Of a stretch of 64,000 bases of DNA, positions 1 through 10,399 are shown in pieces. Every line of letters starts with the position of its first letter. Within the stretch, counting starts at the first letter, position 1. This DNA comes from Cladorhizidae sp. MBARI D1340-BT2. Lineage: Eukaryota; Porifera; Demospongiae; Poecilosclerida; Cladorhizidae. Made by a program: the position numbers and the translations under genes. The stretch lies in the NCBI GenBank assembly GCA_028752905.1, contig JAQNBH010000014.1:372001-436000 (forward strand), in the 5' to 3' direction. Under the pieces are notes generated by a model that was not told the origin of the DNA, did not search any database, and saw only the letters and a program-made list of their open reading frames with translations.

Positions 1-59
1 CCAGAGGAGCTGTGCATTGGTTTTTTGCCTTGCCAACAACAGATCACAAATTATGCAAC

Positions 60-632
60 ATGTCCATATCATCAATGAACTATACCAGTTATGTTAGAGA
101 TCGCTTCACTGTTATGGGTGAACTACTAATCTCCATCAGTCCAAACATGGCCATATCATCAATGAACTATACCAGTTATGTTAGAGATCACTTAACTGTT
201 ATGGGTGAACTACTAATCTCCATCAGTCCAAACATGGGTGTACCAGTTATGTTAGAGATCGCTTCACTGTTATGGGTGAACTACTAATCTCCATCAGTCC
301 AAACATGGCCATATCATCAATGAACTGTACCAGTTATGTTAGAGATCGCTTCACTGTTATGGGTGAACTACTAATCTCCATCAGTCCAAACATGGGTGTA
401 CCAGTTATGTTAGAGATCGCTTCACTGTTATGGGTGAACTACTAATCTCCATCAGTCCAAACATGGCCATATCATCAATGAACTATACCAGTTATGTTAG
501 AGATCGCTTCACTGTTATGGGTGAACTACTAATCTCCATCAGTCCAAACATGGCCATATCATCAATGAACTGTACCAGTTATGTTAGAGATCGCTTCACT
601 GTTATGGGTGAACTACTAATCTCCATCAGTTA
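60..632. repeat. Minisatellite, ~87-bp unit with a shorter variant
   Basis: About seven tandem copies of a unit that includes ACCAGTTATGTTAGAGATCG and ends in CATCAGTCCAAACATGG. Some copies lack the CCATATCATCAATGAACT portion, giving a shorter unit of roughly 60 bp. The array adjoins the 3' end of the Ty3/gypsy relic that follows. Open frames across it reflect periodicity only. Confidence 0.9.
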
Positions 633-724
633 CGACTGTCCAACCTCCCACTCTACCTTCTCAAGCAGAGAATCAATCACTAAAAGTATACAATTAGAAC
701 TAGACAATTCACAAAACAGTCTCG

Positions 725-1800
725 ACAGTCCATCAGCATTTCCGTGAGTAATCCAGTCCTGGTCTGTGTGTAATGGTATAGTGAAATAGCTTTAAGGCTA
801 ATGAGCACCCCGAGAGTCAGATGTTTCATCTTTTAGTCAATCTAGGTAAGCACTTTAAGCATCAGTGGTCTGTCTGAATGTGGAATGGCACACCTGTTAA
901 TTAAGTACACATTGAAATGCTTTACTCTATTACCACCAGACACTCCTTCTCAACTGTCGAATACGCTGCTCCCTTGGTAGAAATATTCGGGAAGAGAAAG
1001 CTGCCTCTCTTTCCTTGCCTTTGTCATCAATCTGGCCGAGAATACTCCCCACTCCTCATTGTATGTCTGAAATACCCACTGCATATCTGGTTGCTGGGCT
1101 GTCAGAATCACCTCTCCAGTTATTAGTCATTCAGCTTCTTGAAGGCTTCTTCTAGGGTGGTGGTCCATTTCATGGTTCCTGAAGTTTCTTTCCTGGTATC
1201 GTTGAGTGGTGCTAATAATCAAACTTTGCCATGAAATGCCTGCAGTCCTCATCAGAGCCACTTCTGCTGGTTCCGGTCTTACACTTGCCCCACCAACTAC
1301 ATGTCCAAGGAAATTGCAAGTTGTCTTTGCGGCATGGTATTTGGATGGCTCCAGCGTCTCTGAGCCATATGAGTACTTCCATAGATGCTGTACATGTTCT
1401 GGCTGTATACTACAGTACCATCTAAATACGTGGTTGCAAAAAATCTGGTGTCTCCCAGTATTCTGTTCATCAGGCATCAGGCATTGAAATATAGCCAGCG
1501 CTCCTACTAGGCCAAAAGCTATCACCATGAATTCCTACTTGTCCAGTGGGGTTATAAATGCTGGCTCTCGGCTGCTACTGGGGCTTGCCAGTATCCTTTG
1601 GCTAGATTCAGTGTGTACTGATGTATCTTGCTGATCCAATGTTGTCAAGATCATTGATTCTGGGCATTGGAAACAGGTCAGGAGTCATGAGTTTATTTAA
1701 CTTTTGATAATATACGCACAGCTAAAGGGTTCTTTTTGGAATTATAACTATTGGGGGCGCCCAGGGACTTCTGGATGGTTTCATGACCCCTTCTCTGGAC
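725..1800 (-). pseudogene. Ty3/gypsy retrotransposon relic: reverse transcriptase and RNase H
   Basis: Reading the minus strand from about 1800 downwards through several frameshifts gives the usual order of a Ty3/gypsy Pol core. First comes the RT amino end (KPSRSPWAPPIVIIPK, ~1790-1740), then LNLAKGYWQAP (~1600), the FGLVGALAIFQC stretch (~1520-1480) and the catalytic box, read as ATTYLDGTVVYSQ (~1440-1400). In that box the second aspartate of YLDD has become glycine. The RT-RNase H tether VGGASVRPEPAEV (~1310-1250) follows, then RNase H pieces (KGAAYSTVEKECLAVV, ~980-930) and finally NADGLSR near 735. At least four frame changes, in-frame stops and the lost catalytic residue show it is dead. 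No LTRs were found. The family assignment rests on motif order. Confidence 0.85.
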
Positions 1801-2039
1801 CAAATCCTCACCGATTCCACTAGCAGGAGGAACTATTCAAACAATGGCCATCAACCTGCCCTGTCTGATCAGGTTGTGTCAGTAGGAAGGTCTAGGTCGT
1901 CATCTTCTTCTCCCTTGACTGGCTTGTGGAGGTGTGGACTTGTGTCTTGCATTTTAGCGCCTGTTAATAAAACTCATTGTATAGAGTAGAGCTTCCTCTA
2001 GGCTGGTTTTGAGGCCCCCAATTTTGACCACATGTAACT

Positions 2040-2165
2040 TGGGTTGGTTGTACCTATAGAACAGTTTTAGTATCAAAAGAAGAGATCTATCTTTTGAGCT
2101 AATATCAAGGTCATAGAGTGAAGCCTGCAGAATTTATAAAGCTCCAAAGTGCTGACCACAGTCTT
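2040..2165 (+). repeat. Dispersed repeat, copy 1
   Basis: A stretch containing AGTATCAAAAGAAGAG, ATCTATCTTTT, AGAGTGAAGCCTGCAGAAT and CTCCAAAGTGCTGACCACAG is clearly related, with mutations and small indels, to 22785-22915 on the same strand. It is probably part of an unidentified interspersed element. Confidence 0.6.
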
Positions 2166-2481
2166 TTAACACTTTGTAAAAAATAATAGCACTTTTCAAA
2201 CTGATTTACCAGGAAAGAGCAATTTCATGTATTGATATCACATAAAGCAGTCTAACTCAGTCAAATTTTATGCTTAGTAAAAGCTCTTGCATTGCTTTGT
2301 ATTTTGAATTGATAATTTTCTAATCCAGTCATTTTCCGATGAGATGTAGTTGTTCACCAGACAGCAAAAATGAAATTAGGATAATGGGAGAAATAATCAA
2401 TTCATAAGTTGTAACTGTAGGTACTCTGATATCAACGTAAATGACAAGTGTTGAAGTGGTTGGGGAGCAAGAGCGCATATA

Positions 2482-3276
2482 CCGTAAAGTACGCAGCAAG
2501 CGCCCATGGGCGCTTACCTTTCAACCCCCCAAATCGTAGGTGTGGGCGCTTGCTACATGTAGTGGGTGCTTGCCGTGATATTGGTGAACAATTCTTAATA
2601 ACGCACACCGGGGTGTTTTGAAACAAATAAAGTCAAAGAGTTCAAGCAAAAAATATCTATCTCTAGTCTAGGGTAAAATGCAATTTTGTTCTGGAAACTA
2701 ACATTTAGCTAGTGCTATTCCTCAGGTTCATTGAAAAACGTCCAAATCAGCGAACGGATCTTCGTCGCTATCTATCTCCTCGGTCTTCGCTCAGCGTCGG
2801 AATGCAATCTCTAATTAGACTATCCTCAGAACCATCAATGCTGTTGGAGATGCCACAAGAGAGAAAGGAACGCTCTATCAAATTTCCTGGAATTGACTCC
2901 CAGGCAGCAGTCTGTTGTCTTGAGTGCTGCTTGAGAATACCATGGGATGTTCTAAAAAATTTCAAATGACAGCGGAACGCGTGCGTATTATTGCACACTC
3001 GGTGCCGGTTGAATAAATCTATTTCGAAAGCGAGGCATGCCTGCATTAACTTTGTCTATTTTATATACTCTTTAACTTTGTTACCTCCGTCATTGTGTTG
3101 TTGTCTACTAAAAAAAAAAATTTAATTGAAGAAAGAAAAAAATTGGCGCATGCACTTATATTACGATAAATTTCTATATAGTGGGCGCTTGCTATATGAA
3201 CCTTACAAAATCCTAGATCGCTGAAAACAGCCTAGTGGGCGCTTGCTACGTGGAGGGCGCTTGCTGCGTACTTTAG

Positions 3277-3278
<2 letters not shown>
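2482..3278 (-). mobile_element. Pogo/Tigger-like DNA transposon, non-autonomous, 797 bp
   Basis: The ends are inverted repeats of about 24 bp beginning CCSTAAAGTACGCAGCAAGC (left 2482-2505, right 3255-3278, one mismatch). Each is flanked by the dinucleotide TA (2480-2481 and 3279-3280), as expected for the Tc1/mariner/pogo superfamily. Both ends also carry extra subterminal copies of a GGGCGCTTGCTAC motif. Inside, on the minus strand at about 3046-2730, is a fragment resembling the tail of a pogo/Tigger DDE transposase: AAWESIPGNLIERSFLSCGI, then SNSIDGSEDSLI, then an acidic tail reachable by a frameshift. The DDE core is absent, so this looks like an internally deleted copy. The right end abuts a (TA)n run, so the exact TA duplication there is ambiguous. 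Confidence 0.82.

Positions 3279-3311
<33 letters not shown>
3279..3311. repeat. (TA)n microsatellite
   Basis: An uninterrupted run of alternating TA directly against the right end of the pogo-like element. It may have grown from the TA target duplication. Confidence 0.9.
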
Positions 3312-3315
<4 letters not shown>

Positions 3316-3486
3316 GACCTCTGTGGTTTCCCCCCTATTTCAGCCATAGTTTATTGCAACACCACTATTGTAATCATGTAATAATCATGGAATAATCATG
3401 GAAAGCACGGAAAGCACACACACTGTGCTACTTTTTGAGACCAAAATCTTTGAAAATGAATGAAGTATTAATGTTCATTTTGAGAA

Positions 3487-4218
3487 ATGGTCGATTCCCC
3501 CCTTGGCAAACTCCTGGCGTACTTCCAATGAGAGAGTGTTGACTACTTGCCAGCATGTAAGACTGGGGACACTGGTGTGCTGGCCACTGTGCACATTGTA
3601 CATTGAAACACTCCATGTGCCACTGAAGCCATGTGGTAGATACCATGTCTCCCCGTTGACAATATTTCGGGACTTTTTGTCCTTCTCCTCCTGTTTGGCT
3701 TTCTTCTGCGTCTGCCGGTGTATTTATAGGTAAGCAGTCCCTCCCATCTCTCCTCCTAGGCTGAGTCATCTGCTGCACTCCTCGTGCACTTCTTGGCTCA
3801 GCCTCATCTCTCTAGAATCTGTTTTTGATATTCCTTTCATGTTTTCTGATACGGTCATATTCCTCCTTTCTTCCTTTTCTCTGCGATGTTCCCTTTCACT
3901 CTCTCTCCTCTTTTAGCTGTCATAATTCTCTTCTGACACTTTCCGCTTCCTCTCTCCTCTTTTCTGATTTGTGCCTCTTCCTTTCTTTGCTGATTCTGTT
4001 CTTGCATCTGCTAGCAGGAGCATGAGTCCGGTGTGATCTCCAAACTGCTTGCTCTGGGTTTGGTATCTTGAGATAGATTCTTTGCCTTCATCCCCCTCAC
4101 AATAATTCTGGCCTTCACTTTTAGTCACAGTCTTCTGTTTTGCCATTGTTGTTGGTGAAAGTTTAAGGAGTAGGAGATCAATTGAGTGTGATATTTTCCA
4201 AAGTGTCCACTGTGTCAC
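3487..4218 (-). pseudogene. Unidentified degraded coding sequence
   Basis: Two protein-like stretches lie in order on the minus strand. The upstream one (about 4140-3915) is rich in Lys, Glu and Arg (AKQKTVTKSEG near its start, KKGRGTNQKRGERKRKVSEE near its end). The downstream one (about 3722-3487) reads TQKKAKQEEKDKKSRNIV, then GETWYLPHGFSGTWSVSMYN, and ends HFSK-stop. It is preceded by a plausible acceptor, CACCGGCAG. The frames do not join without a shift. I do not recognise the family; it could be a retroelement product or a terminal exon with a decayed neighbour. The overlapping open frames on the plus strand are less protein-like. Confidence 0.35.
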
Positions 4219-4659
4219 TACTGTGGTACAATCCCCGAGTTGAAAGAGACACTAACCGTGTAGTGGAGTGGTCCTCTGCTCTAGCATGTGCTGATCTGCT
4301 GCTGTCTGGCCAGTGGCAACTATCAAATCAGTAGCACTGTTCTGATTATGTTGCAATGCTACCAATATTCTGACAATTTAATGGCTCCCCTGGGGCTATA
4401 ATTAGCAATGATACAACCCAAATAGAAGTTCTGTAGCACAATAGACATCACTGGTCACTGTGACTAAAACAACTCTACTGGCTGAAGTGGCTACCCTTAC
4501 GGAAGTAGATACTTTTTTGAGTGAGTTCCGATCTGTGATGGATTGTGTTTATGAATGAGATAGTTGTACTATATAGTAAAGTAGCTAACCATTCTGGTTG
4601 AGTTCCAATCTATATGCTGCCCATATGGAACAGTTGAACTACTGGTATTCAACCTAATC

Positions 4660-4752
4660 TTTATCGGTCCAACTGTCTGACTGCCCACTACCTTCCCAAG
4701 CAGACAATCAAGTTACTAAAAGCAATGTACACTTCACAAAACAGTCTCGAGG
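4660..4752. repeat. Second copy of the gypsy-adjacent sequence at 640-730
   Basis: CCTTCCCAAGCAGACAATCA and CTTCACAAAACAGTCTCGA match, with small changes, the sequence just beyond the RNase H end of the gypsy relic (about 655-727). This is a fragment of the same retrotransposon family. Confidence 0.6.
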
Positions 4753-5480
4753 TTGGCTCAAGTCGACCTTTTTTTAAGCCAGCCCTAATCATTGCCTTAA
4801 AATATGTGAGGTAATGTGACCGCTGACCAATGATGTACTCACACACATACATATAACACCCATTCCATCTGGCCTAAAACTTGTTCACACTTCCATTAAG
4901 TCTACTTGTAGTTCAGAATTGTTGCTGCACTATTAGGGATCTCTGTAGAGTTGAGAGGGGAGGGGCTCCCTAACAGTAGCACAAGCAGTTTGCTAGCAGA
5001 GCTAATCCCTGAAGCCATTGACAGCCTCGGATTTGGTCTCAGACGCTATATCAACGATGCTGCTATAAACATTCTTCTCTACTGTGAGCATAATGAGCAA
5101 AACTTTATCAAGATGAGTAACCATCAACAGGAGCTAGAAAAAAGTAGGCCCAGAGTAGCCCAGGCCCCTTTTTTTCTAGCTCCTATGGAGGGTGACTCGC
5201 ATGTCAGAGCTCACATAATGCAAGCAGTTTCAGAATTTGTTTTTGGAAGAATTTTTGTGAGATGCTAGTTGTGTGGACTTCTTTGTACCTTCCTATGCCA
5301 ACTTACTATCTGAAGGTGTGTAGTGGCCAATAGACCTTGAAGAAGGAAAACTATGTGAACATTGCCACTACCCAATAGAGATTACTGGGGTGTTTGGTAT
5401 GGGGGCATCTTTGTTTTTTCAGGAGTTGGGAGGTCATCTAAAATGTGTGGATGATAAACCAGATTCATGTCATTTTCTTC
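4753..5480. other. Unassigned DNA with a perfect-stem inverted repeat
   Basis: No gene recognised. An open frame at 4951-5268 has no family resemblance I can name. It contains an inverted repeat, arms 5129-5144 and about 5168-5183 (AGGAGCTAGAAAAAAG and its complement) around a ~23-base loop, so the frame is probably not coding. Confidence 0.5.
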
Positions 5481-5502
5481 TCCAGATAATTTCTGTGTCT
5501 GT

Positions 5503-6040
5503 CCAGCATGGGAACATTGCAGTCCAGCATGGGAACACTGTGGCTGTGCTGGGTTCTATTCCAGCATGGGAACACTGCAGTCCAGCATGGGAACACTGTG
5601 GTTGTGCTGGGTTCTATTCGAACACTGCAGTTGTGCTGGGTTCTAGTCCAGCATGGGAACACTGTGGTTGTGCTGGGTTCTATTCCAGCATGGGAACACT
5701 GCAGTCCAGCATGGGAACACTGTGGTTGTGCTGGGTTCTATTCCAGCATTAGAACACTGTGGTTGTGCTGGGTTCTAGTCCAGCATGGGAACACTGCAGT
5801 TGTGCTGGGTTCTAGTCCAGCATGGGAACACTGCAGTTGTGCTGGGTTCTAGTCCAGCATTAGAACACTGCAGTTGTGCTGGGTTCTATTCCAGCATTAG
5901 AACACTGTGGTTGTGCTGGGTTCTATTCCAGCATTAGAACACTGCAGTTGTGCTGGGTTCTATTCCAGCATTAGAACACTGCAGTTGTGCTGGGTTCTAG
6001 TCCAACATGGGAACACTGCAGTTGTGCTAGATTCTAGTCA
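5503..6040. repeat. Minisatellite, ~37-bp unit
   Basis: About 15 copies of a unit containing CCAGCATGGGAACACTG and TTGTGCTGGGTTCTA. CATGGG and CATTAG variants are interspersed, and some short units lack the middle part. Confidence 0.93.
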
Positions 6041-6085
6041 GTCCCTATTGACTATTTCTTTTTTAATTGTTATTGTTTTTATTTA

Positions 6086-6110
6086 TTAATAATAATAATA
6101 ATAATAATAA

Positions 6111-6188
<78 letters not shown>

Positions 6189-6262
6189 TAACAACAACAA
6201 CAACAACATTAATAACAATAATAATAAATAACAACAACAACAATAATAATAACAATAATAAA
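6086..6262. repeat. Trinucleotide microsatellite cluster
   Basis: Adjacent runs of AAT, AGT/TAG, AAT again, AAC and mixed AAT/AAC triplets. Such compound runs often mark the A-rich 3' end of a retroelement, and a non-LTR relic follows directly. Confidence 0.9.
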
Positions 6263-6264
6263 AG

Positions 6265-6925
6265 TGATAGATCCTCCGGACTGCAGTTTGCAGTCAGAAG
6301 ATCTGGGACACGTTCGTAGTGACAACCACAGCAAAATTCCTCCTGGAAAGTGTCCCGGATGACATGGCAAGAGCACGTCTATTGGTGATGTCCACCAAAA
6401 AGTCTGGTTGTGGTTCCAAACCCTCCCGGTTTTCAAGCTTGGGTTCTGAGAATGAAAATACCATGAGAGTTGCTATGGGGGCACGTCAGAGTTTCTCCTT
6501 GTGTTGCCTCCATATGTGGCATCACCGTGGACTGAGGTGGACCATCCGGTCACCCATGGGCTCAGTTGTAAGAAGGGCGAATGGCATCATAATTGTTTTG
6601 GGGAAATCAATTACATTATACACAAGACCTCTGACCACAGCACACATCCCAAGGCTGGAATAATCAGGCCTGGTTCGCACAGACAGCAAGCAATCAGCGA
6701 TCCCATGCGAAGAATGGCAAGCCACTAGTATGGGGTGCAACTTGGCCAGACACCTAGCCCGGTCTTACGTTGCTATGCCACCAATAGTGCTGGAGCTGTG
6801 GGTGACCTGAGGAAGTTAGCCAAGTACACCAGCTTAGGGCCTGACTATTCATTCACACCTGTAGCTATGATCTTGGTGGCCATTAGAAAGAGGTCACTGG
6901 CAAGAAGCTAGGCCACAGGGTAAGG
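6265..6925 (+). pseudogene. Non-LTR retrotransposon relic, C-terminal region
   Basis: Read with frameshifts, the plus strand resembles the conserved region after the reverse transcriptase core of many invertebrate LINE-type proteins. Recognisable parts are ENTMRVAMGARQSFSLC (~6448-6500), a HGLSCKKGEWHHN stretch (~6555-6590), HPKAGIIRPGSHRQQA (~6645-6690) and KYTSLGPDYSFTPVAMILVA (~6820-6880). The pattern LRxAVGxRLG..HGLSCR..RPDG..KYxxL...F.PVA is known to me from uncharacterised RT-associated proteins of sponges, cnidarians and molluscs. In-frame stops and shifts show it is non-functional. The exact clade is not determined. Confidence 0.6.
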
Positions 6926-8040
6926 TAATGCACCGGAGAGGTGAAGGTGAGAGTGTACTTTCTTTAGCATCTCTCCATAGCGGTACAGAGATGAAAAGCA
7001 GCATCTGTAGTGGGGTTAGTGGGAGGCAGTCATAACTAAATAATCAACATAATGTTGTTAATGTTGTTGTTTAGTTATAAGTTTTGATTTTTTAATTATT
7101 GTTGTTATTATTGTTTTTGTTAAAAATAACCCACTACCCACTAAAATAACCCACTAAAATAACCCACTAAAACAAAAGATGTGTCAGGAGTTCCTGCAGT
7201 TCCCAGTGTACCAATAACATTTTCCTCCTAAATAGTCTTTCTCCCCACCTTGTAACCTTATCCTTCCATGGCTACCTATTCTGGTTCAAGTAATTTCTAA
7301 GTCAGTTTATATACAGGCACAAAAGAAACAGGTTTTCAACTTCCACAGTGGGTGTTCAAAGCTTGAGCCAACATTTTCTTTTGACCCTAAGCCTAGATTT
7401 ATATACTGACTATTATCTCTCCATTATTTCTGCATGTATATAAATAGGTGGCTTACCTTCCAATTTTTGATTGACAGACCTGTGAATAAAAACAAGCTAT
7501 GAAATCTTCCAATTCAGCAGTAAGAGTTTAGTAGGTCCTCCATCACTGATTAGAGCAGATGCAAAAATCCTATTCAGTCAGCTTGTTGCCTCTGTAAAGT
7601 GAGTGCACCAAAAACCTTTGAATTCGACTATCTAACTACTTGTTATACACAGCTTGAAACCAGGACACAACAGATGATTTCTTGGGTTTTACTGCAGCTA
7701 TCCAGATCTTAGAACACTGTAACCTAATTTTCCTTCAATGTTTTTGTACTGGGTGACCAAGGATCTTAGATGCACCATAATACAATTCATTTCTGCAGTC
7801 ATGCATAACAGACTCGTAAATATTATGCTGTTGTTATTAATAACCCACACGATATCCTGCAGAAGAAGCTCTTACGATGGAGTCCTTCTTGCTTATTATC
7901 GCACTGTATTCCACGTTCCCAGTAGCTACTAAGGCATCATAAAGTAGCTGCTGTAGATCTAAGGACACCATTACCGTCTGCTTGCACACTTGACCCTTTA
8001 CCAATATTATTCTCTTTACACAAATTGGCATGACAACGCG
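6926..8040. other. Unassigned intergenic DNA
   Basis: No gene or array recognised. Contains an AT-rich patch (7030-7115) with short inverted TAAT/GTTGTT motifs, three near-identical ACCCACTAAAATA repeats (7128-7165), and random-looking short frames. Confidence 0.5.
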
Positions 8041-8045
8041 CAGAA

Positions 8046-8348
8046 TTGGACTTGCGTGATGCTGAGTGGCGTAGAAAATTGGTTGCTGGGTCTATTATTA
8101 TACATCAGACCGGAGCGTTTAATGAGCGTACAGTAGCCTACAAAAGGCTTGCCTCCCTAATTGTAGCAAAAAGAGATCAGCACTACAGCACTGTCATAGC
8201 CTGGTTGCGTGTCCTTCTCAGCTTCTCTCTTCTGAGGTCAACCATCACTTGTCTCAGGGGTGCTAGATCTACCTCAGGCCACCCCATTCATGAAACATCA
8301 CCGATCGACCTTGCCATGAGTGAGGGTGGAATATCACTACATCAGTGA
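8046..8348 (+). pseudogene. Retroelement C-terminal fragment (LINE-type)
   Basis: A 100-residue frame reads DLRDAEWRRKLVAGSIIIHQ at the start and WLRVLLSFSLLRSTITCLRG in the middle, ending with PIDLAMSEGGISLHQ. The WLR..LSFxLLRSxxxCLRGxRS signature and a following DLA.SE motif are familiar from the ends of reverse-transcriptase polyproteins in aquatic invertebrates. This is resemblance from memory, not a computed match. There is no upstream RT core, so it is a 5'-truncated copy. Confidence 0.5.
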
Positions 8349-9008
8349 AATACAATGAACTATATACCAATACAATACAGGTAATTATGTTTAATATCAA
8401 GTTTTACTCCAAAAAAAGAAGCGTATACTTAAACGCCTGAATACGCATGCGCCGCAAAACTAACCGTTCACTAGCATCTTGTTGAAACAAATTCTGTTTC
8501 GAACACAAACTCATCTATGAATTTCAGTCTGGCTTTCATTATTTGTACACTTCATTAGAACTCTCTGCAATCACTCCATTCATTCCCTCCCTGAAACTGA
8601 TAAATTAGTAGTGCAGGAAGGCTCAAACCATATATTGGCCTTCTTTCTTCCCTCCTCACCCTTGGACTGGCTGTACTCCCACCTTTCTGCTTGTTCTCAA
8701 CACGAGATCATCTCTGGCATCACCTCATCACCCCTTTCTGTGTCCTTTGGTGCCTCAGTATCTTCTATGCTTACTCTCTATGCTAGTGGCATTACTCTCT
8801 ATGCTGGTACATTTCTCTCTTTGCTGTGACATTACTCTCTCTGCTGTGACATTACTCTTCCTTCCAATCATAATTAAATATCTGTACATTACATGTATTA
8901 ATAACTGGTTAGGTTCACAATCCCTGACATTTAATCAATGTATTTTTTCGAAATTACAATGACCTTGTAAATAATCAGCTTGAATTTTTACTCTCACGAC
9001 ATTTTTCA

Positions 9009-9468
9009 GCCTTCACCAGGAATAATGACTAGATGATCTATCCTTCATCAGGAATAATGACTAGATGATCTAGCCTTCATCAGGAATAATGACTAGATGC
9101 TCCAGCCTTCATTGGGAATAATGACTAGATGCTCTAGCCTTCATCAAGAATAATGACTAGATGCTCCAGCCTTCACCAGGAATAATGACTAGATGCTCTA
9201 GCCTTCATCAGGAATAATGACTAGATGATCCAGCCTTCATCAGGAATAATGACTAGCCTTCATCAGGAATAATGACTAGATGCTCTAGCCTTCATCAGGA
9301 ATAATGACTAGATGCTCCAGCCTTCATCAGGAATAAATGACTAGATGCTGTAGCCTTCACCAGGAATAATGACTAGATGCTCCTGCCTTCATCAGGAATA
9401 ATGACTAGATGCTCCAGCCTTCACCAGGAATAATGACTAGATGCTCCTGCCTTCATCAGGAATAAAAT
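9009..9468. repeat. Minisatellite, 32-bp unit (CCTTCATCAGGAATAATGAC...)
   Basis: About 14 copies of CCTTCATCAGGAATAATGAC followed by TAGATGCTCCAG. TCC/TCT and CATC/CACC variants occur, and one unit lacks 12-13 bases. Part of the unit also occurs inside the hAT relic at 32128 and near 12361. Confidence 0.93.
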
Positions 9469-10279
9469 TGCAGTATATTTTTACTAAGTTTAATTATATG
9501 CCTCCTCAGTGTGCTGCTGGTTCTCCCATTCACACCTGAGAATTTCCCTTTCTTTATCTATAACATAGTCTAGTCACACCTCCTATATCTCCAAGACCCA
9601 ACTTTCCTTCTGACCCTCTACATTTCTGTTCTTGCCTTTGGTATCCTCAGTCTTCTCATCTCTAATGTGAATTGTTTAAAAAAATTGGCCTACCCTTCTC
9701 TCCTCACTAGCTCAGTTCCCCTCCAGCCTTCTGTCACATCAACCCACTCACTATGCAATCCTTCCACCTCTTTAATCAGCTGCTCGTCTCCTACAGCACT
9801 CAGTCAGCTCATCTATCTTTCCCCTGCTGCTACAAGGCTCTGGAAGTATCTCCTAGTTGCATTGCAGAGATTTTTTGAATATTATCACACCTCAGTATAA
9901 TATTTTTCTAATATCAGCCTTCAGGCAGGTTAATAACAAAAATAGTAGGTACTAATGGTTACCACTTGCTAGAAGGAAGTTCTACTACATTAGGCGATTA
10001 CGTGGTTAAAGCACGCAGTTGGAAAATTAATTCAACCCCGTGCTTGACCAAGTTGTGACGGAGTGGTTAAGTTTGTTGCATATATGCAATGCTTGTGTTG
10101 TTTTTTTAAATCTCACACAAAGCTTTGTGTTCTGCAAAGATACCGTCTAGAGTTGAACCTATGGATAGGCATTCACAGATGTGATGGAAAGCACCTTGAA
10201 TGGTTCCTTGGAAGTTAGGAAGTTGCTGAGTGTGGTGTGTACCACTTGTGTAGACACCTTTGTTCATTGTTCATTGTTA
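9469..10279. other. Unassigned intergenic DNA
   Basis: No clear gene. An open frame at 9667-9900 contains LIYLSPAATRLWKYLLVALQ, reminiscent of the AATRLWNSLP tail of some retroelement proteins, but too weak to call. Around 10000-10110, GTGGTTAAAGCACG and GAGTGGTTAAG resemble A-box parts of tRNA-derived SINEs, without a convincing B box. Confidence 0.4.
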
Positions 10280-10300
10280 ATACTTCTAGGAAAACAGGCG
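10240..10300. repeat. Direct repeat flanking the hAT relic (copy 1)
   Basis: GTACCACTTGTGTAGACACC followed by TTTGTTCATTGTT and CTTCTAGG recurs at about 11918-11962, with a partial copy at 11984-12010. Copies 1 and 2 bracket the hAT relic. Confidence 0.6.
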
Positions 10301-10399
10301 GAGTGGCAACCTTGGTCTCAAGACTAATTCTCCTGGCACTAAACTAAAAAAGAAGCCAAAAGTCTTCATGCTTGTTGACACACCTACAATCCTAGCTCA

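Noticed and set aside
1206..1487. Plus-strand frames over 1206-1487
   Set aside because: Shadows of the minus-strand gypsy reverse transcriptase relic.
9667..9900. Retroelement protein tail (SPAATRLWKYLL)
   Set aside because: Only one short resemblance to the AATRLWNSLP motif; not enough to call a relic.
10005..10110. tRNA-derived SINE
   Set aside because: A-box-like GTGGTTAA words occur twice, but there is no B box, tail or target duplication.
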